Positions 17,688-30,160 of a stretch of DNA of 64,000 nt are shown here, piece by piece. This DNA is from Bicyclus anynana (taxonomy: Eukaryota > Arthropoda > Insecta > Lepidoptera > Nymphalidae), in assembly GCF_947172395.1 (NCBI RefSeq), contig NC_069084.1, forward strand, positions 3,287,107 through 3,351,106, in the 5' to 3' direction. Position 1 is the first letter of the stretch; each line of letters opens with the position of its first letter. The notes under the pieces were generated by a model. That model ran no database searches. It worked only from the letters and a program-made list of their open reading frames with translations, and was not told the DNA's origin. Position numbers and translations under genes: made by a program.

Positions 17688-17833
17688 ACAGAGGCGTGCA
17701 CTTCATAGATGCATAAACACAGTGCGTACCCTGAGAATTTATTACGAAAATGTATTGGAGGAGGAATTTTCCATTTTGTATTCTTTGTACGTACAGTGCC
17801 TACCCTAGTTGAGAACCCTGTGCACGCCACTGC
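17688..17833 (-). mobile_element. Small repeat with GTGCAC(G)CC ends
   Basis: The left end 'gaggcgtgcacttc' and right end 'ctgtgcacgccactg' are inverted to each other over about 9 bases. The interior 'ggaggaattttccattttgt' matches the copy at 3053. MITE-like. Confidence 0.6.
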
Positions 17834-18664
17834 CGTACAGAATATAAGTTTTATTGAATATTTTATGTTTGTTGCACATTAGTACAAGATAACTAATTGG
17901 TTTTGAAAATCACGTTCTCTTCACTATTAAAGGGGAAAAGAGAAATGAAGTTCATTCAGAAAATTATTTGATAAATTAACAACAAACAAACAGACGAGAC
18001 AAAAACAGCATCACTATTTGAAAAATAAACTATTCTCATCATTCTCATTTAAATTCTGATTTCATCGTACATAATTATACAATAAATAATAAAATATTTC
18101 ATCAGTCTTCTCCGTTTGTTTAATTAAATTAGTAATATTGTAGTGCTCTGCGGGATTTTAATTTCGATCGGTTTGGCAATTTAGTTTGGTTTAACGATTT
18201 GAGGAAATTTTAGATTACACACTATCGTTTGCGGTTCCCATTGTACTAAACAATGCAATATTTTACAAATAAATTCAGGTAAATTTATGATAATGGAGCT
18301 TTTAGATTTACACCAATTTCTGTTAATTATTTTGTTATATTGCAGTAGTTTTACTTGCTGCAATTTTGTTGTATTTTGCTAATATTACGCTTGCAATAAC
18401 TGTCTAGCTCTAGTCTATAAGCATTTCCTATTGTGGTTAGTTTTATTTGATGAATCGTATCAGACTGCTTAATTCTTGCCTCATTATAAATTATTACGAA
18501 ATTTTATATACTTAGGTACAAGAAGTACTAACAACGATGTCATCATGGACTGAAAGCCTCATATAAGCAATAATTCATATATGATAGGTGAATTTTTTTT
18601 ATTAGAGAATATATATCATATCTTCTTTTAATATGACCAATGTTCACATTAAACAACTAGTCGT
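17834..18664. other. Intergenic, nothing recognised
   Basis: AT-rich; no gene or paired repeat seen. Confidence 0.5.
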
Positions 18665-18775
18665 GAAAGACTGTATTAGGAGTGGGCACGACAATAGTCC
18701 AACGGGGCGGGGATCGAACCACTACCGCTCGGTGATGAGCCCAACCGCTTATCCGTTGAGCTATTGAGGCTCAGC
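18665..18775 (-). mobile_element. tRNA-derived SINE, family C
   Basis: The reversed A-box region 'caatagctcaacggataagc' and B-box 'tggttcgatccccgccccgt' are clear; the body is cut short at the left. Confidence 0.8.
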
Positions 18776-18945
18776 TTGTCAGCTTTTCCTACAATAGGGA
18801 AGTATAAAGTACGTAAGGGGCATGAGTTGACAATCTTATTGCCTAATTTATGAAGGCTATCATAAATTAGGTATGTCTGGCTCTCGCATGCTCTATTACT
18901 AGATAATTTGATATTAACCAATGAGGAAATACGCTGCGGCAGGCC

Positions 18946-19467
18946 AATGGGGATGATGACTAGGTTTGAATATATTGATTTTTATGATACATTCGGGTAA
19001 ATAAGGTCAATGTTAACTAATTTATACATAAAAAGCAAAGATTGTCTGGATATTTGCAAAATAAATAACATTATAAAATTTCAAAATCTATTAATTTTTT
19101 TTTATCGTAATTAGATGAAAATTCATACAGTTTTACAGTTTTTTACTGTTCCTTACATTAAATGTGTCATTTTTCAATAAATTAACTATAAACATAAACG
19201 CACAAATAACAATGATATTAGTAATTTATTTAAGTTCATCGCCCATACAAACCTAACGATCAGCAAGCCAACGTCACTAAATCGTGCCATTTTGTATGGA
19301 GCGTTTTTCAGGTATCCGCGGCAGCGCCGCAAATCTGACCCTTTAAATCACTGTAGCTCCGAAAGTAATGATCGCAGATACCCTGTTACTTTTACAAAAT
19401 TGCTTTACTATTAGTATACCTACTCTTAATTTATATACAATTTAAAAAAACTGTCATCATCCCTATT
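18946..19467 (+). mobile_element. ~520-bp TIR element (AATGGGGATGATGAC family), full copy
   Basis: The ends are inverted: 'aatggggatgatgac' at the left, 'gtcatcatccctattc' at the right. The whole length is repeated in reverse at 33776-34285. The interior has no intact transposase. Confidence 0.8.
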
Positions 19468-20040
19468 CACTGTCTTTGACGTATATTAGTTGACATGATT
19501 GTGATTCTATGTAGCAAATGCCATCCGGTGCCTACAAACCCTTTGTGGATATCATACATTATAGGTAAATATTGTTTAGTTTAAGTATTTATATGTAAGA
19601 CAATTATCGGGTTGTATTTTGTTAATTGTCATTTTAACTGTTTTGTATGGCGGCAATAAATACATGTAAATATTTGTAAAATATAATAGTGATAATAAAG
19701 ATTTTTATTTACCAGTTATAATGTTAAAAAGTGCTGTATTTCTTTTAGACTTATTTATAACATATGATCTTTCTTTATTAAAATCTTTCTTTATAAAAAA
19801 AAGACTCAAGAGAAGTAAGTAACTAAATCATTTTACCCTTTTTAGGGTTTCGTAGTCAACAAAGAACCCTTATTTGCTCCATGTCCGTCTGCCCGTCTGT
19901 TTGTCCGCAGTTTATCTCGGAGACTATATTATTACTAGAAGTTAAAAACCTGTAAATAAGTAATAGAACAAAAATCCTGTGCTTTTAGTGTGGTACGAAT
20001 GGTTCACTGAACGGGGATCAAACGCAAACATTATATATAT
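19468..20040. other. Intergenic; one repeat-like phrase
   Basis: At about 19845-19925 the phrase 'tagggtttcgtagtcaacaa' with 'ccgtctgcccgtctgtttgt' looks like a lepidopteran interspersed repeat. No gene seen. Confidence 0.4.
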
Positions 20041-20044
20041 GATA

Positions 20045-20132
20045 GACCCTCAGTTACCTTTAGGATCCGAAATCAAATCCAAGAGGTCTACCTCTTGGAT
20101 TTGATTTCGCATCCTAAAGGTAACTGAGGGTC
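20045..20132. repeat. 42-bp-arm near-perfect hairpin
   Basis: Arms 20045-20086 and 20091-20132 pair at 41 of 42 positions around the loop TCTA. Weaker pairing continues outward about 10 bases on each side. Confidence 0.95.
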
Positions 20133-20204
20133 TTTCATATATGTAATGTTATAATAAGGTCTATTAGTCGACTGTTAATTAAATGGTGATAATTGTACAA
20201 CTAG

Positions 20205-20372
20205 CAGTGGAATTCATAAACGTTGTAGGGGCACCCTCAGGGCACCCTGCCGCTGAGTGATTCAACACTGCCGCTGAGTGTTGAATTTAACCTCTATTTG
20301 TTTGAGAATTTGACAATTCGGCGAGTGAATGAACCTCTGGAGGTGCCCCTACAACGTCTATGAATTTCACTG
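20205..20372. mobile_element. 168-bp TIR element with CAGTG ends
   Basis: The left end 'cagtggaattcataaacgtt' and the reversed right end 'cagtgaaattcatagacgtt' share 31 bases with a few mismatches. CAGTG ends suggest hAT. A clean 8-bp duplication is not visible. Confidence 0.7.
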
Positions 20373-20379
20373 TTTGTTG

Positions 20380-20670
20380 TACTAGGTATACTTCTGGGCT
20401 CATTACGTATTTCTTCGTCACCCTCTTGACGCAGAGGTTCTGGTGGTCACGGATGAAGGTGATGCAAGCTTTATGATCCGTCGCCATTTCTTATATAGGT
20501 ACTGCAGCTCTTCTAGCGCATTCGAGGAGCAAATCATAGAGCGGTTTTCATCTGGTCACTCCAGCGCATTGGTGACCTTCCAAATGCTTTTGTTTCTTCA
20601 TCCTTTTTTCTGCATCACAAATCGTTCCATCAACGTGACGTCGCGTCTAAGGTACCTGAAACGAACGTAA
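20380..20670 (-). pseudogene. Decayed LINE reverse-transcriptase C-terminus (tentative)
   Basis: Reversed, broken frames give phrases such as SMICSSNALEELQYLYKKWR and a following SVTTRTSASRG or RDHQNL, resembling the RW..I...A....DH end of lepidopteran LINE proteins. No long frame survives. Confidence 0.4.
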
Positions 20671-22689
20671 AAACATATTAACGTCATGATAGTATAGAAC
20701 ATTATCATTATTATCAGCCTATTTTAAAGGCCAGGCCAGGAAAGGCTAAGGTGTTTAGTCTTACGACATAGCCAATGCGGGATGGCGGTTTCTTATTATT
20801 CTCTCTCTCTCTATATATATATTAGATCTCTCTCGTGTAACTTTCCAAATACAGATTTAGAATTTTTATTGGGAATCTTGTACAGGAAAGAAAAGCTCAT
20901 TTACATAGCTTGGTCAAGGAGTCGAACCTAGGACTTAATTATCCAAAGCCACATAGACTGACTTTTAGACTTTTATTTCGAGCATCTTTATTTTATACAC
21001 GCGATAGGTAGATAAGTCGTTTCGAGACATAATGTAGCCATGAAGAGGCATGCGGCTTACGATAATAGCCTAGCTTTAAGATAATAGACCGCACTATGAA
21101 TCCCGCGGTATCAAGATAAAGTTTTCATACAAAAAATACAAAGATAAAACAACATCAATCTCCGTAGAAAGTATACTGGAAGTGACAGAAGCTAATGGCC
21201 GTAAAGTTGCCTCCCCGCTCGCTGCAAATCTGCGATAACATAACAGCACTTAAGAGTTGCGAACTTGATGCGGACCATCGTATGTCAAAGTCGGAACAAT
21301 CTTTCCTGCGCCAAGAGAATTAAAACTGCAGTTTCCAACTCAAACGAGAAATGTGCGTCGTGTATGAATGAAATGACTAATTGTTTGTGGCCACGCGATG
21401 CGCGGAACCTACTCGTATGCTTATCGCTTGAAATAATTGGAACAATATGTGGTTAAGTTTACATGTTGGAGCATATTACAGACTACCTAGAGTCTGCTAT
21501 AGCCAGATAAGTCTAGCGCATCGCATAGCAGATTCTAGGTCCATATGTCAACTTTTAGTTAGGTATGTCTCATTTTGGGTAGGCTGAAATAGTCAGTCTA
21601 TGCTCCTACCATAGGTAAATACGGCAGCCATTGTGGAGTTTGAACTGTAGTTGCTGTGGAAGGTAGCATGTTTCAAGGGCTTGGACCCTCAGCCGTCTAA
21701 ATGTAAGACGTGTTTTTTATATGCATGATATGAAAAAACATGTCTCCAATCACCGCAGTCACTTAACTTAACAGCAACAGTTGGTAGTGTAGAATAGTTC
21801 AATCCGTCTAAACTATATTATTATAAAAGCGATAAAAATCAACAAAACTTGTTACAAGTTAGAACTCCAGTATATAAAAATAAATATAAATAACACCTCA
21901 GAAATCATTAGAGGATTACATAAAAAAATCATCTATCAATAAGGCAAATCTACTACTACACTACAATCTTCGGAATCTACTTCTTTAATAATTTCAGCGA
22001 CCTGAAATTATGAAAGCGTAACACTTCAGAAGGGCTTATATTTTTAACTAGATTAGTTTAAGTGGCGCGATGATCGGGTTTTGGGTTTGTCTTAACTATT
22101 TTTGTATTTTTTAAATAATGTTGTTTGTTTATTATGTTACTCCAAAAATTTTCCACCATGTTTCAAAATATGCGGTTGAATGTTTGGACTGTTCACCAAT
22201 GTACAACGCAAATTACGTCACACATTGTCAGACCTAGCCATTAAATTGTAGTCAGGAATCTTTAAGTGCTATCATTATATAAGTTTAAGCTCAAATTGCA
22301 CAAGTTTCGCAGCCCGACAAGTTGTTGAGCAAGAATGACGTCACAGGCGGGCGTGTTTGTGTAGCCGCTTCCTGCGCCACCTAGCTCCTTGTTGCTATTA
22401 GTTGCTGCCGAGTGTTTTAGAACTTGCATGGGGGCATGTTTGAGTTGGTGCTTGCTCTTGCTTGCTGCGGCTATGATGAGTTTTATGTTCGTATAAAACG
22501 TAGTTCACCTTGTTATGTTACCTGGCAGATATCATAGTATTTCTTAGGGATATAAGATAAATGGCATACCTAGGCATTAGGCGTTAATCTACTATGATAT
22601 AGATTGTAGATTAACATTTTGCGTTGTAGCGTTCAATTTATAAATGCGCTGTAGCCTGTCCAGTTAGGTAGGTCCAATTTCGAGAAAGA
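20671..22689. other. Intergenic, one hairpin, nothing coding
   Basis: A (CT)n(TA)n tract lies at 20800-20822. A 16-bp-arm hairpin lies at 21485-21540 with one mismatch ('acctagagtctgctat'). No gene supported. Confidence 0.5.
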
Positions 22690-22976
22690 GGTGAACCGTC
22701 GAATCCAACTCGGCTGGGCAGAATTCGGGAAACTCCGCGATACCTTTTCGTCTGAAATTCCTCAGTGCCTGAAGTCAAAAGTCTTCGAACAGTGCGTGTT
22801 GCCAGTGAATAGTGATGACCTACTATTCCGAAACTTGGTCGCTAACTATGGGCCTCATAAAAAGGCTCAGAGTCACCCCGCACTACAAAGTGTTGGTAAA
22901 CCCCCCACCAGGTGGACTGACGACATCAAACGAGTCACAGGGATTCGCTGGATGCAGGCGGTTAAGGATAGTTTTC
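22690..22976 (+). pseudogene. RTE-clade LINE fragment, internally deleted
   Basis: One frame reads NRRIQLGWAEFGKLRDTF and LKSKVFEQCVLPV, then SETWSL-type and KPPTRWTDDIKRVTGIRWMQ phrases of the RTE C-terminus. The part between MGLIKRLRV and the RSVGRPPTRW equivalent is missing, and the frame shifts. It is cut by a hAT-type insertion. Confidence 0.75.
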
Positions 22977-22984
22977 GTTTTAAT

Positions 22985-23906
22985 CAGGGATGTTATAGTT
23001 ATGAAATTTCGGATACGTATTGGATATACATATAGTTATATAGGAATGATTATTATGCTTACCGGATATGGGTACGGATACGGATGTGAAATTATTTCGG
23101 ATAATTTCGGTTACGGATATTAAATTTTCAAGGAACAAACAAACAATGCTCGCGGCTTGTGTGTCGGTTGCTCCCGGCCGATCAAAACAACCTGTCATAA
23201 CGTGTTTCGATTACGCTCTGTTCCTATCCGATATTATCTGAAACTTTTATTTCGGACTAGCGGACACCCGCGACTTCGTCCGCGTGGAAATCTTTTAAGC
23301 CCTCTTTCACCACTTTAGAGTTTGAATTTTAATTTTTTTTGAATTCTATTATATTGCGTATTTTTTTATGATTTATTTACAAATTTTTAACTCTAAAAAT
23401 GAAGGACTTTCCATACAAACTTTCAACCCCTATTTCACCCCCTTCTTTTTTTTATTTTCGCAATAAAAAGTATCCTGTAACCTTCACCGTATTATGGTCT
23501 TAAACAGCGCAAGTATCATTTGAATTCATTCAGTAGTTTCAGCGTGATGCCCAAAATAAAAATACACGGACAGTCTGTCAGTCTGTGTATTTTTGTAGAA
23601 AGACAAAAAATCGAAAAAAAAAAGATTTTTAGCTTCAGTATCTATTATATAATGCCTTCAACAAATTTTTTAAAATATCTTCAATGTACAGAATGTACAG
23701 AATTCGTATTATAAGTATAGATTCTAGATAGCGCTGGCGTCCGTAATGCCACGGTAACGTTTGGTATGTAAAATCTCAAATTGCGAATAAAAGTATAGAA
23801 TTCGACCAGTTTTATTATAAGTGTAGATTCGGCTACAGTTACGGATATTTTTATATCGGATATCCGATAGTTTCGGTTACGGTTACGGAGCTCCCTAACA
23901 TCCCTG
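22985..23906. mobile_element. hAT-type element carrying a Helitron-like insertion
   Basis: The 8-base duplication GTTTTAAT flanks it at 22977-22984 and 23907-23914. The ends are inverted: 'cagggatgtta' at the left and 'taacatccctg' at the right. The interior has tandem 'ggttacgga/cggatatgg' phrases on both sides of the Helitron-like piece at 23256-23825. No transposase. Confidence 0.85.
23256..23825 (-). mobile_element. Helitron-like element
   Basis: It begins with the reversed CTAGT end ('actagcggacacccgcgact'), followed by 'tcgtccgcgtggaaat' and the 'tttcaacccctatttcaccc' body shared with 13561-14450. The right edge is approximate. Confidence 0.7.
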
Positions 23907-23914
23907 GTTTTAAT

Positions 23915-24806
23915 ATGCGATCACTTTTGGCCTGTGAGATGTAGGTAAGTATCTAAACAACGGATGAAGCTCAATATCATCCACAACAAAACCGCAAGCT
24001 GCTAGTTAGCACGTAATTTCCCATCGAACTATGTCATACAATATACGCGGGCTCATCAACAAGTATCATAATCCCAAACTAAGTTCTAGAATATTCGGCG
24101 TATACCAAGTTGGTGGTATCGAAGTTAGCACCGCCGTAAACTTGACGATGTTGCTATGCTCTCCGACCTGATTGACTCGGTTGAGAACGTGCGCTTTGTA
24201 GAGCTCGCTTCATTGTTCAGTTAAAATTAACTGGTTAATAAACAGATAGTTGGATTTTGCAATTACTTTTGGAAAACCGAATTTGGATTTGGGGAAACTT
24301 GAATTTCGAATCACTAATTTGATAGAACAATTAAATGTTATGTAGATACGTTTAATTAAAAGCACTTTTACAGATCTTAACTAAGAATCCTTATAGTTTG
24401 CGCCAGTTGAGCTTATGTTATGTTTTGAAGTAAAATTAATCAAGATATTGCCCTTAAACGTACGTACATACGTCGACGTCGCACATGACGTATATACGTT
24501 GAGTATATGTCACCGTTAAATTGTAAAATCGTTAGTTTTTTATCTCACTCGCGATATTGTAATCTGTCGATTTATTGTGAATTGAACATACTGATTACAA
24601 TTTAACGTGTTATTTTTCGGTGTATTATAATGTGTCGAATAATCTATCGAAGTGAAACCGTTAAGGAAAGGAAGATCAGCGCGGTGTCCTCACGCACACA
24701 GCTATATGTTGAGTGGAGACCTTTTTAGGATCACATCATGCTAGTTGTTATGTATTTTAACTATGGTTTTTATTTTTTTCTCTTTCCTTTGTATGATGTG
24801 TATCAG
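23915..24806. other. Intergenic, nothing recognised
   Basis: No gene or paired repeat. A short TACGTA-rich patch lies at 24460-24500. Confidence 0.5.
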
Positions 24807-25009
24807 ACTAATATTATAAAGGCGAAAGTTTGTGTTTAAGTGTGAAAGTGTGTAAGTATGTAAGTATGTTTGTTCCTCTTTTACGCTGTGGCTACTGAAG
24901 CGATTTGGCTTATGGAAATAGATTTTACTCTGGATTAACACATATGCTACTTTTCATCCCGAGAAAATCCGAGAGATTTGTGACGCGGACGATTATGGCG
25001 CTGGCTAGT
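24807..25009 (+). mobile_element. Helitron-like element (Lep1/ISBu2 type)
   Basis: It starts 'actaatattataaaggcgaa', continues 'actctggattaacacata' and ends at 'ggctagt'. Compare 56121-56361. Diverged near the 3' end. Confidence 0.75.
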
Positions 25010-25104
25010 TTTGAATAAACATTTCTTTCTTTTCGTAGGCAGTTGTGGGTCACAAAAGAAAAATGGGGTTTTTCTTTCAACATTCTAGGTAAATCTAAAT
25101 GCAT

Positions 25105-25225
25105 TTACATGGCGTCTCTCCAGGTCGTTAGTGGTTTTTTGCCATGTTTTACGCATTAGTCGTCGCCATTGAAATGTTTTTCAGCGCCAGTAATTACTGC
25201 TAACGGCCTACGGGAGGGAAGGTCG
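25105..25225. repeat. Repeat pair member with 28420-28520
   Basis: 'ttacatgg...gcattagtcg...gtttttca...taattac...gctaacggcctac' occurs here and, diverged, at 28420-28520 in the same order and orientation. Confidence 0.6.
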
Positions 25226-27191
25226 GGTGGAATGTCCGCGCAAACTTTTCACGCCATTATTTGTCGTTTTGTACCGTTATTATCAAATTAATGACGCGTT
25301 AATAATTCGACCTGAAACTTTCTAACTCGCGTCCGCGCGTACGAGAGTTCTTTTTATTCTTTTCAAGTGGGAAAGTAGGTATTTTCATTTAATTGGATAG
25401 AGAAGTGCGGCTGAGGAGTGAAGAGTTTAGATTATTTTGCTTTTCTGTGTAATAAATGTAGTAGGTAGTGTATTTAAACTTCCTACCGATGTGTAGTTCA
25501 CACATAGTCTCCGTTTTACTGGTCCGTGTTATGCCTGTACTGCACGTTTTTATTAATTAATTTAATTAGCCATTGCCATTAAAATTCCAAAAACTCTTGC
25601 TGTCTGTTGTGTAACTTGACTTCTCCTCATTGCACAAAAATCACTCGTACATTGACCTCATTACATGACAGTGGCATAAATAACATTTTTTAACTCCATC
25701 TCATAGTATTTTATTTGAATGGAAGAAGGTACATAAAGCTATTTAGTTGGTATACGTACAGATTTAAATAAAAACACATTCATTAGCCGCATGCAACCAT
25801 GATTGCAGCGGTATTGGAACATGAGTGCTATTTATTCAGTTACATACGCTTAATTGAATGCACGCCGAGTTTGCGGTTTGATAATTAATATTATAAAGTT
25901 ATAAAGGCTCTCAATTTTGATATAATAGCAACACTAATTGAGTTGATTTGCAACTGAAATAATGATTCGGTCGCGCCACGCTATGCGCTGGAAATAGGCG
26001 ATAATTTAAAATTTTCCGTTCGATTGATTGAGGTATTAGTACCTATTTATTATTGTGTTATATTAACTAGCCGCTACGCGGTATCCACGATAAAATATAG
26101 CTGTTACCTACTGAAGATATCACTTCTAATTGGAATAAGATGTTAAGTCTATCTAATGTACCTACCTATAGTAATGTTAAAAACCTATAGTTCTTGAATT
26201 AAATCGTAAATAAAAAAAAATATCAAATACTTTAGACCATCTGCACCCCGCAGTTCGTAACTAGGCACAGAATACATATGTACAAGTAATAGGTAGGTAA
26301 ATATCGTTTCCATTAGGCCTAGGGTTGCCAACGTTTCTTGAGAAAAATATACCTAGTATATTTCTGATTTAGCCATAAATATGTAATATAGTAAGCTTAA
26401 AGAAAATATAGTATTTTACGAAATAAGCGAAAAAGCACGTTTGTATTTAAAAAAACTATATTTATTTAAGTACACTTAATGCATTTTTCAAGAATTTTTG
26501 TCTTAAGTATGATATATGCTTTATCACGTTAAACATAAAGCTCATTTTTTTAATCGTTAATTTTAAGTTCGGAATTAATATAAATAGACAAGTTCAGATA
26601 ATAATGTTCAGAAAGTTTAAAATAAAAGATTTTTGTAAAGTTTTGTATAGTCTTTTGCGTAGGTACCTACTATATTTCTTCAACAGTATATATAGTACTC
26701 AGACCCGAAAAATATTACAATACTACATATTATAGTACGGTTGGCAATCCTAATTAGGCCTAACAGTTGACCAACAACATATCTCATGAAGTAAAACAGA
26801 CAAGTTTTGACCAATAGCGGCTTTGCGCTGCCATCTTATATTGCTACAGATGAGATTGCAGTTAACTTTTCGTTGTATATTAATGTAAAAGGTACTGATA
26901 CATTGCAAATACCTACATAAACATTAATACATTATGGATAATTAAATTAGTAACATTGTATCTACCGCAGTGAACACGCCCTCATTCAAGTTGCTAGGCA
27001 AAGCGAGGCTTCTTAGTGAAATTAATAGCATGGAACTGCACAATACTGCAAGCAGCCTTTGATATTATACCTACTACGTACCTACTTAGACTAATAACCC
27101 ATAGACCCGCAGCACCTAACAATTATTAATAATAATTATATATTTATTAGCTTTAAACAAGGGTTATATTGGTTGGTTTCGTATTTTAATC
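25226..27191. other. Intergenic; one short Helitron-like remnant
   Basis: A reversed remnant 'actagccgctacgcggtatc' lies near 26068. The rest is AT-rich with no gene supported. Confidence 0.5.
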
Positions 27192-27504
27192 TTTACAAGT
27201 TAGCCCTTGATTACAATCTCACCTGATGGTAAGTGATGTTGCAATCTAAGATGGAAGCGGGCTAACTTGTTAGGAGGAGGATGAAATCCACACCGCTTTC
27301 GGTTTCTACACGATATCGTATCGGAACGCTAAATCGTTTGGCGGTACGTCTTTGTCCGTAGGGTGGTAACTAGCCACGGCCGAAAGCCTCCCACCGACCA
27401 GACCTGGCACAATTAGGAAAACCTCAATCGGCCCAGCCGGGGATTAACTCAGGACCATCGTCTTGTAAATCCACCGCGCATACCACTGCGCCAATAAGGC
27501 CGTC
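27192..27504 (-). mobile_element. tRNA-derived SINE, family A, near full length
   Basis: Reversed, it begins with a degraded tRNA-like head ('ggccttattggcgcagtggt') and ends with 'catcaggtgagattgtaatc' and 'agggctaacttgtaaag'. It aligns along its length with 38872-39174. Confidence 0.85.
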
Positions 27505-28419
27505 TAAAAACTCACTCAAAACGTAAGCCATTTCTGCGTAAGAGCTAAGCTAATTGCCCTCGCTGACATGCACACAAGCGTACTTATCGTAGCGTAGCGA
27601 TGCATCAAGGGCTCCCATTTCGGGGCACATAAAACGGCGTACGAATTCTGGGATTACACAAGTACACACTATCTATGTGTTATAAATCTATGCCTGCTAT
27701 CTAGTTTGTTTTATTTAGTTCTATCACCGACGTATTTAGCTTGACACAGGATGTTAAAAAACCGTCCAAGTGTCGGGTTACGCGCAGTGTAGGGTTCCGT
27801 AGATTAAATGAGCACTTTAAACCCTTATAATTCAAAAATAACGATAGCGATACACACTTTTTTTTTCGCTTTATTGTACCTATTGTAGTTATTTATTGAT
27901 CTTTGTTTATTTTTAGTTTTTTTTATTTGATTATGAATATTTTACTACTAATATATTAATATACTATATAGTAATATTTGCCCTTCTCTCCTATCTAATT
28001 AAAAATCTTGTTAGCCAAGTATTAACTTAACAACAGAATACTCGTTAATTACTCTTGATTGTCTTGGAAAGAGAACTTACTATAGATTATTTATGTATTT
28101 TAAATTTGAAACCAATATAGGAAACCACGCAACGCTTTCCCGATCAGTCCGTGAGCTCACCCTTGGGTCATGCCTGAAAATCAGCGCTACAGTTACTTAG
28201 CTGTAGCATAGAGGCAGCGCCCCATTCAGCCGAAGTCTTAGTATAAAGTTAGCTTTAAGTAACATGTTTTTCTCCTATTTATTTTTGGCTGGATAATTGA
28301 TTTTATTGTTATTATTATTATTACCTATGGGATAGACGAGGCTAACTAACTGAAAACGAGTGTTTAACTAACAGAAAAACTTTTGGAACGAAGCTATCTA
28401 AAACCACGTGATAAATTTA
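27505..28419. other. Intergenic, nothing recognised
   Basis: A phrase 'cgtccaagtgtcgggttacg ... gtagggttccgtag' near 27764 resembles a common lepidopteran repeat. No gene. Confidence 0.4.
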
Positions 28420-28520
28420 CATGGTCTCACCCACAGTCATTAGCATTATTTTCCGCATTAGCCGACGCCGCGGAAAAGGTTTTTCACCATCACTAATTAC
28501 CCCGGCTAACGGCCTACCAG
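28420..28520. repeat. Repeat pair member with 25105-25225
   Basis: Shares 'ttacatgg', 'gcattagccg', 'gtttttca' and 'ggctaacggcctacc' in the same order as the first copy. Confidence 0.6.
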
Positions 28521-29939
28521 ATTATGTAGGATCAAGTATCCGGGAAGAATAAAACTTTTAAAACAATTTGTTTGTCGTTTAAACGCATCGCTTCGGTTGC
28601 TAAAGTTTATTTCGGTGCCAAAAGTTTGTTATGCAAACCAGTTTGTAAATACGTTGGAATTTTTTGTCTACAATTTAACGGGATCTGTTGTTACGGAGGT
28701 TTTACATCGTTAAAATACTTAACAGTTGTTGGTTGTCAACTAATATTTAATTCAATGGACTGCGATAGTCACACATACCTCATTTTAAGACCTGCTCTGG
28801 CTTGTTGTTCGTAATTTGTATTTCAAAATTTAACACTAACAACAATTACGTAAATTAATATATTAATCAATAATTATCAAAAAAAAATACTCCATCTTAT
28901 TTCTGTAACTTTTGTAAACAGTTTTATAAATATAAATATTTAAAAACATAAGACGCCATTTTTCATAAATAATATTGAAAGTTACTGATGCGACGCGACG
29001 CTTCGTGTCGTACTGAGACGAGAATGTATTCGTTTTTGAATTTTGTATTTATGACGGGTACGATACCTACGTGTTCCGTGCACTCCATCTGCCTTTTATT
29101 GATTAATCTTTGACTGATGCATTAATAATATGCAATTTCGTTTACTTTAATGACAGTTATTTCAGTTATTTTTAGATTTAAAAATTAAACTACTTTAAAT
29201 AACAAAACCTATTTGTAACTTCAATAGGATCAATCTACAAGTAGAAGTACCTATCAAATAAAAATAAAATTTCAAAATCGGTATAGAGCTGCCTTCTTTT
29301 GGTACCTAAATTTCATTTCGGGGTTGTTTAAATTGAATATGTCTTGCCAATATTATTTAATAAAATTTCTTAACGATTAAGAATCCGATAAGTTTGAAAT
29401 GAAAATTAAATATGAGCAGGTAAAGTTATCTACATACTATTGTTCAAATACTGGCTGTGCAGGTTTATGAGACGCTGAAATTCCTTGACTCAATTTTTAT
29501 GATGTAGTAAAATTAAGTTCCCAAAGGGTTTCTTTTGACTTACTGGCACTTATTATTAACATTAATGTCTACCCCATTAAAATCCTGCGCTTCAGCGAAC
29601 AAAAACACAATCGCCAAGAGTTTTAGAAATGAGAAAAGGGAAAAATAAAAAGCGAATAAAAAAAATGTAATTTCAGTTTCATTTAGTGGAATTGAGTTTT
29701 TCGTTTGCACCAAATGTAAACTTTTCCCGAAATTGTGTTAATTATACTCCGTGTCCTTTTGTATTGGTGACAGCGTTGAAACTGGAAACAAAGTTGGGAT
29801 AATAAAATGTATCGAGATTAGGGTGCTTTCAGGGCTTTTTGTATATTTGCATTTCTTTTGTAGCATATTGCATTGTATTTTGAAGCAGTTTATAGCCTTT
29901 TCGTGCAGGTGGTTATTATGGTTTAGGGCACACATTGGT
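28521..29939. other. Intergenic, nothing recognised
   Basis: AT-rich. Short open frames at 28572-28814 and 29738-29954 have no support. Confidence 0.5.
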
Positions 29940-30160
29940 GAGTTTTATCTCTAATAAATTATATGTATAGAGGTAAAAGTTTGTAGTGTCGTAAGATTGT
30001 AAGGTTGTATCTCTGGGTTCACTGAATTGATTTTGAAAATTCTTTTTAAAGCAATAGAAAGCCAAGTTATTTGCGAGTGTCATAGGCTATGTTTTATCCC
30101 CGTATTTCTATGGGAAAGAGAACAACGTGGGTTAAAACCGCGAGGAGGTCTGTTACTTTT
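29940..30160 (+). mobile_element. Helitron-like element, diverged
   Basis: The order 'cactgaattgattttgaaaa', 'gtcataggctatgttttatc' and 'accgcgaggaggtctgtta' parallels 1-219 and 54118-54305. Confidence 0.6.

Noticed and set aside
28572..28814. 80-codon open frame with several Cys
   Set aside because: No splice signals or recognisable pattern; expected by chance at this length.
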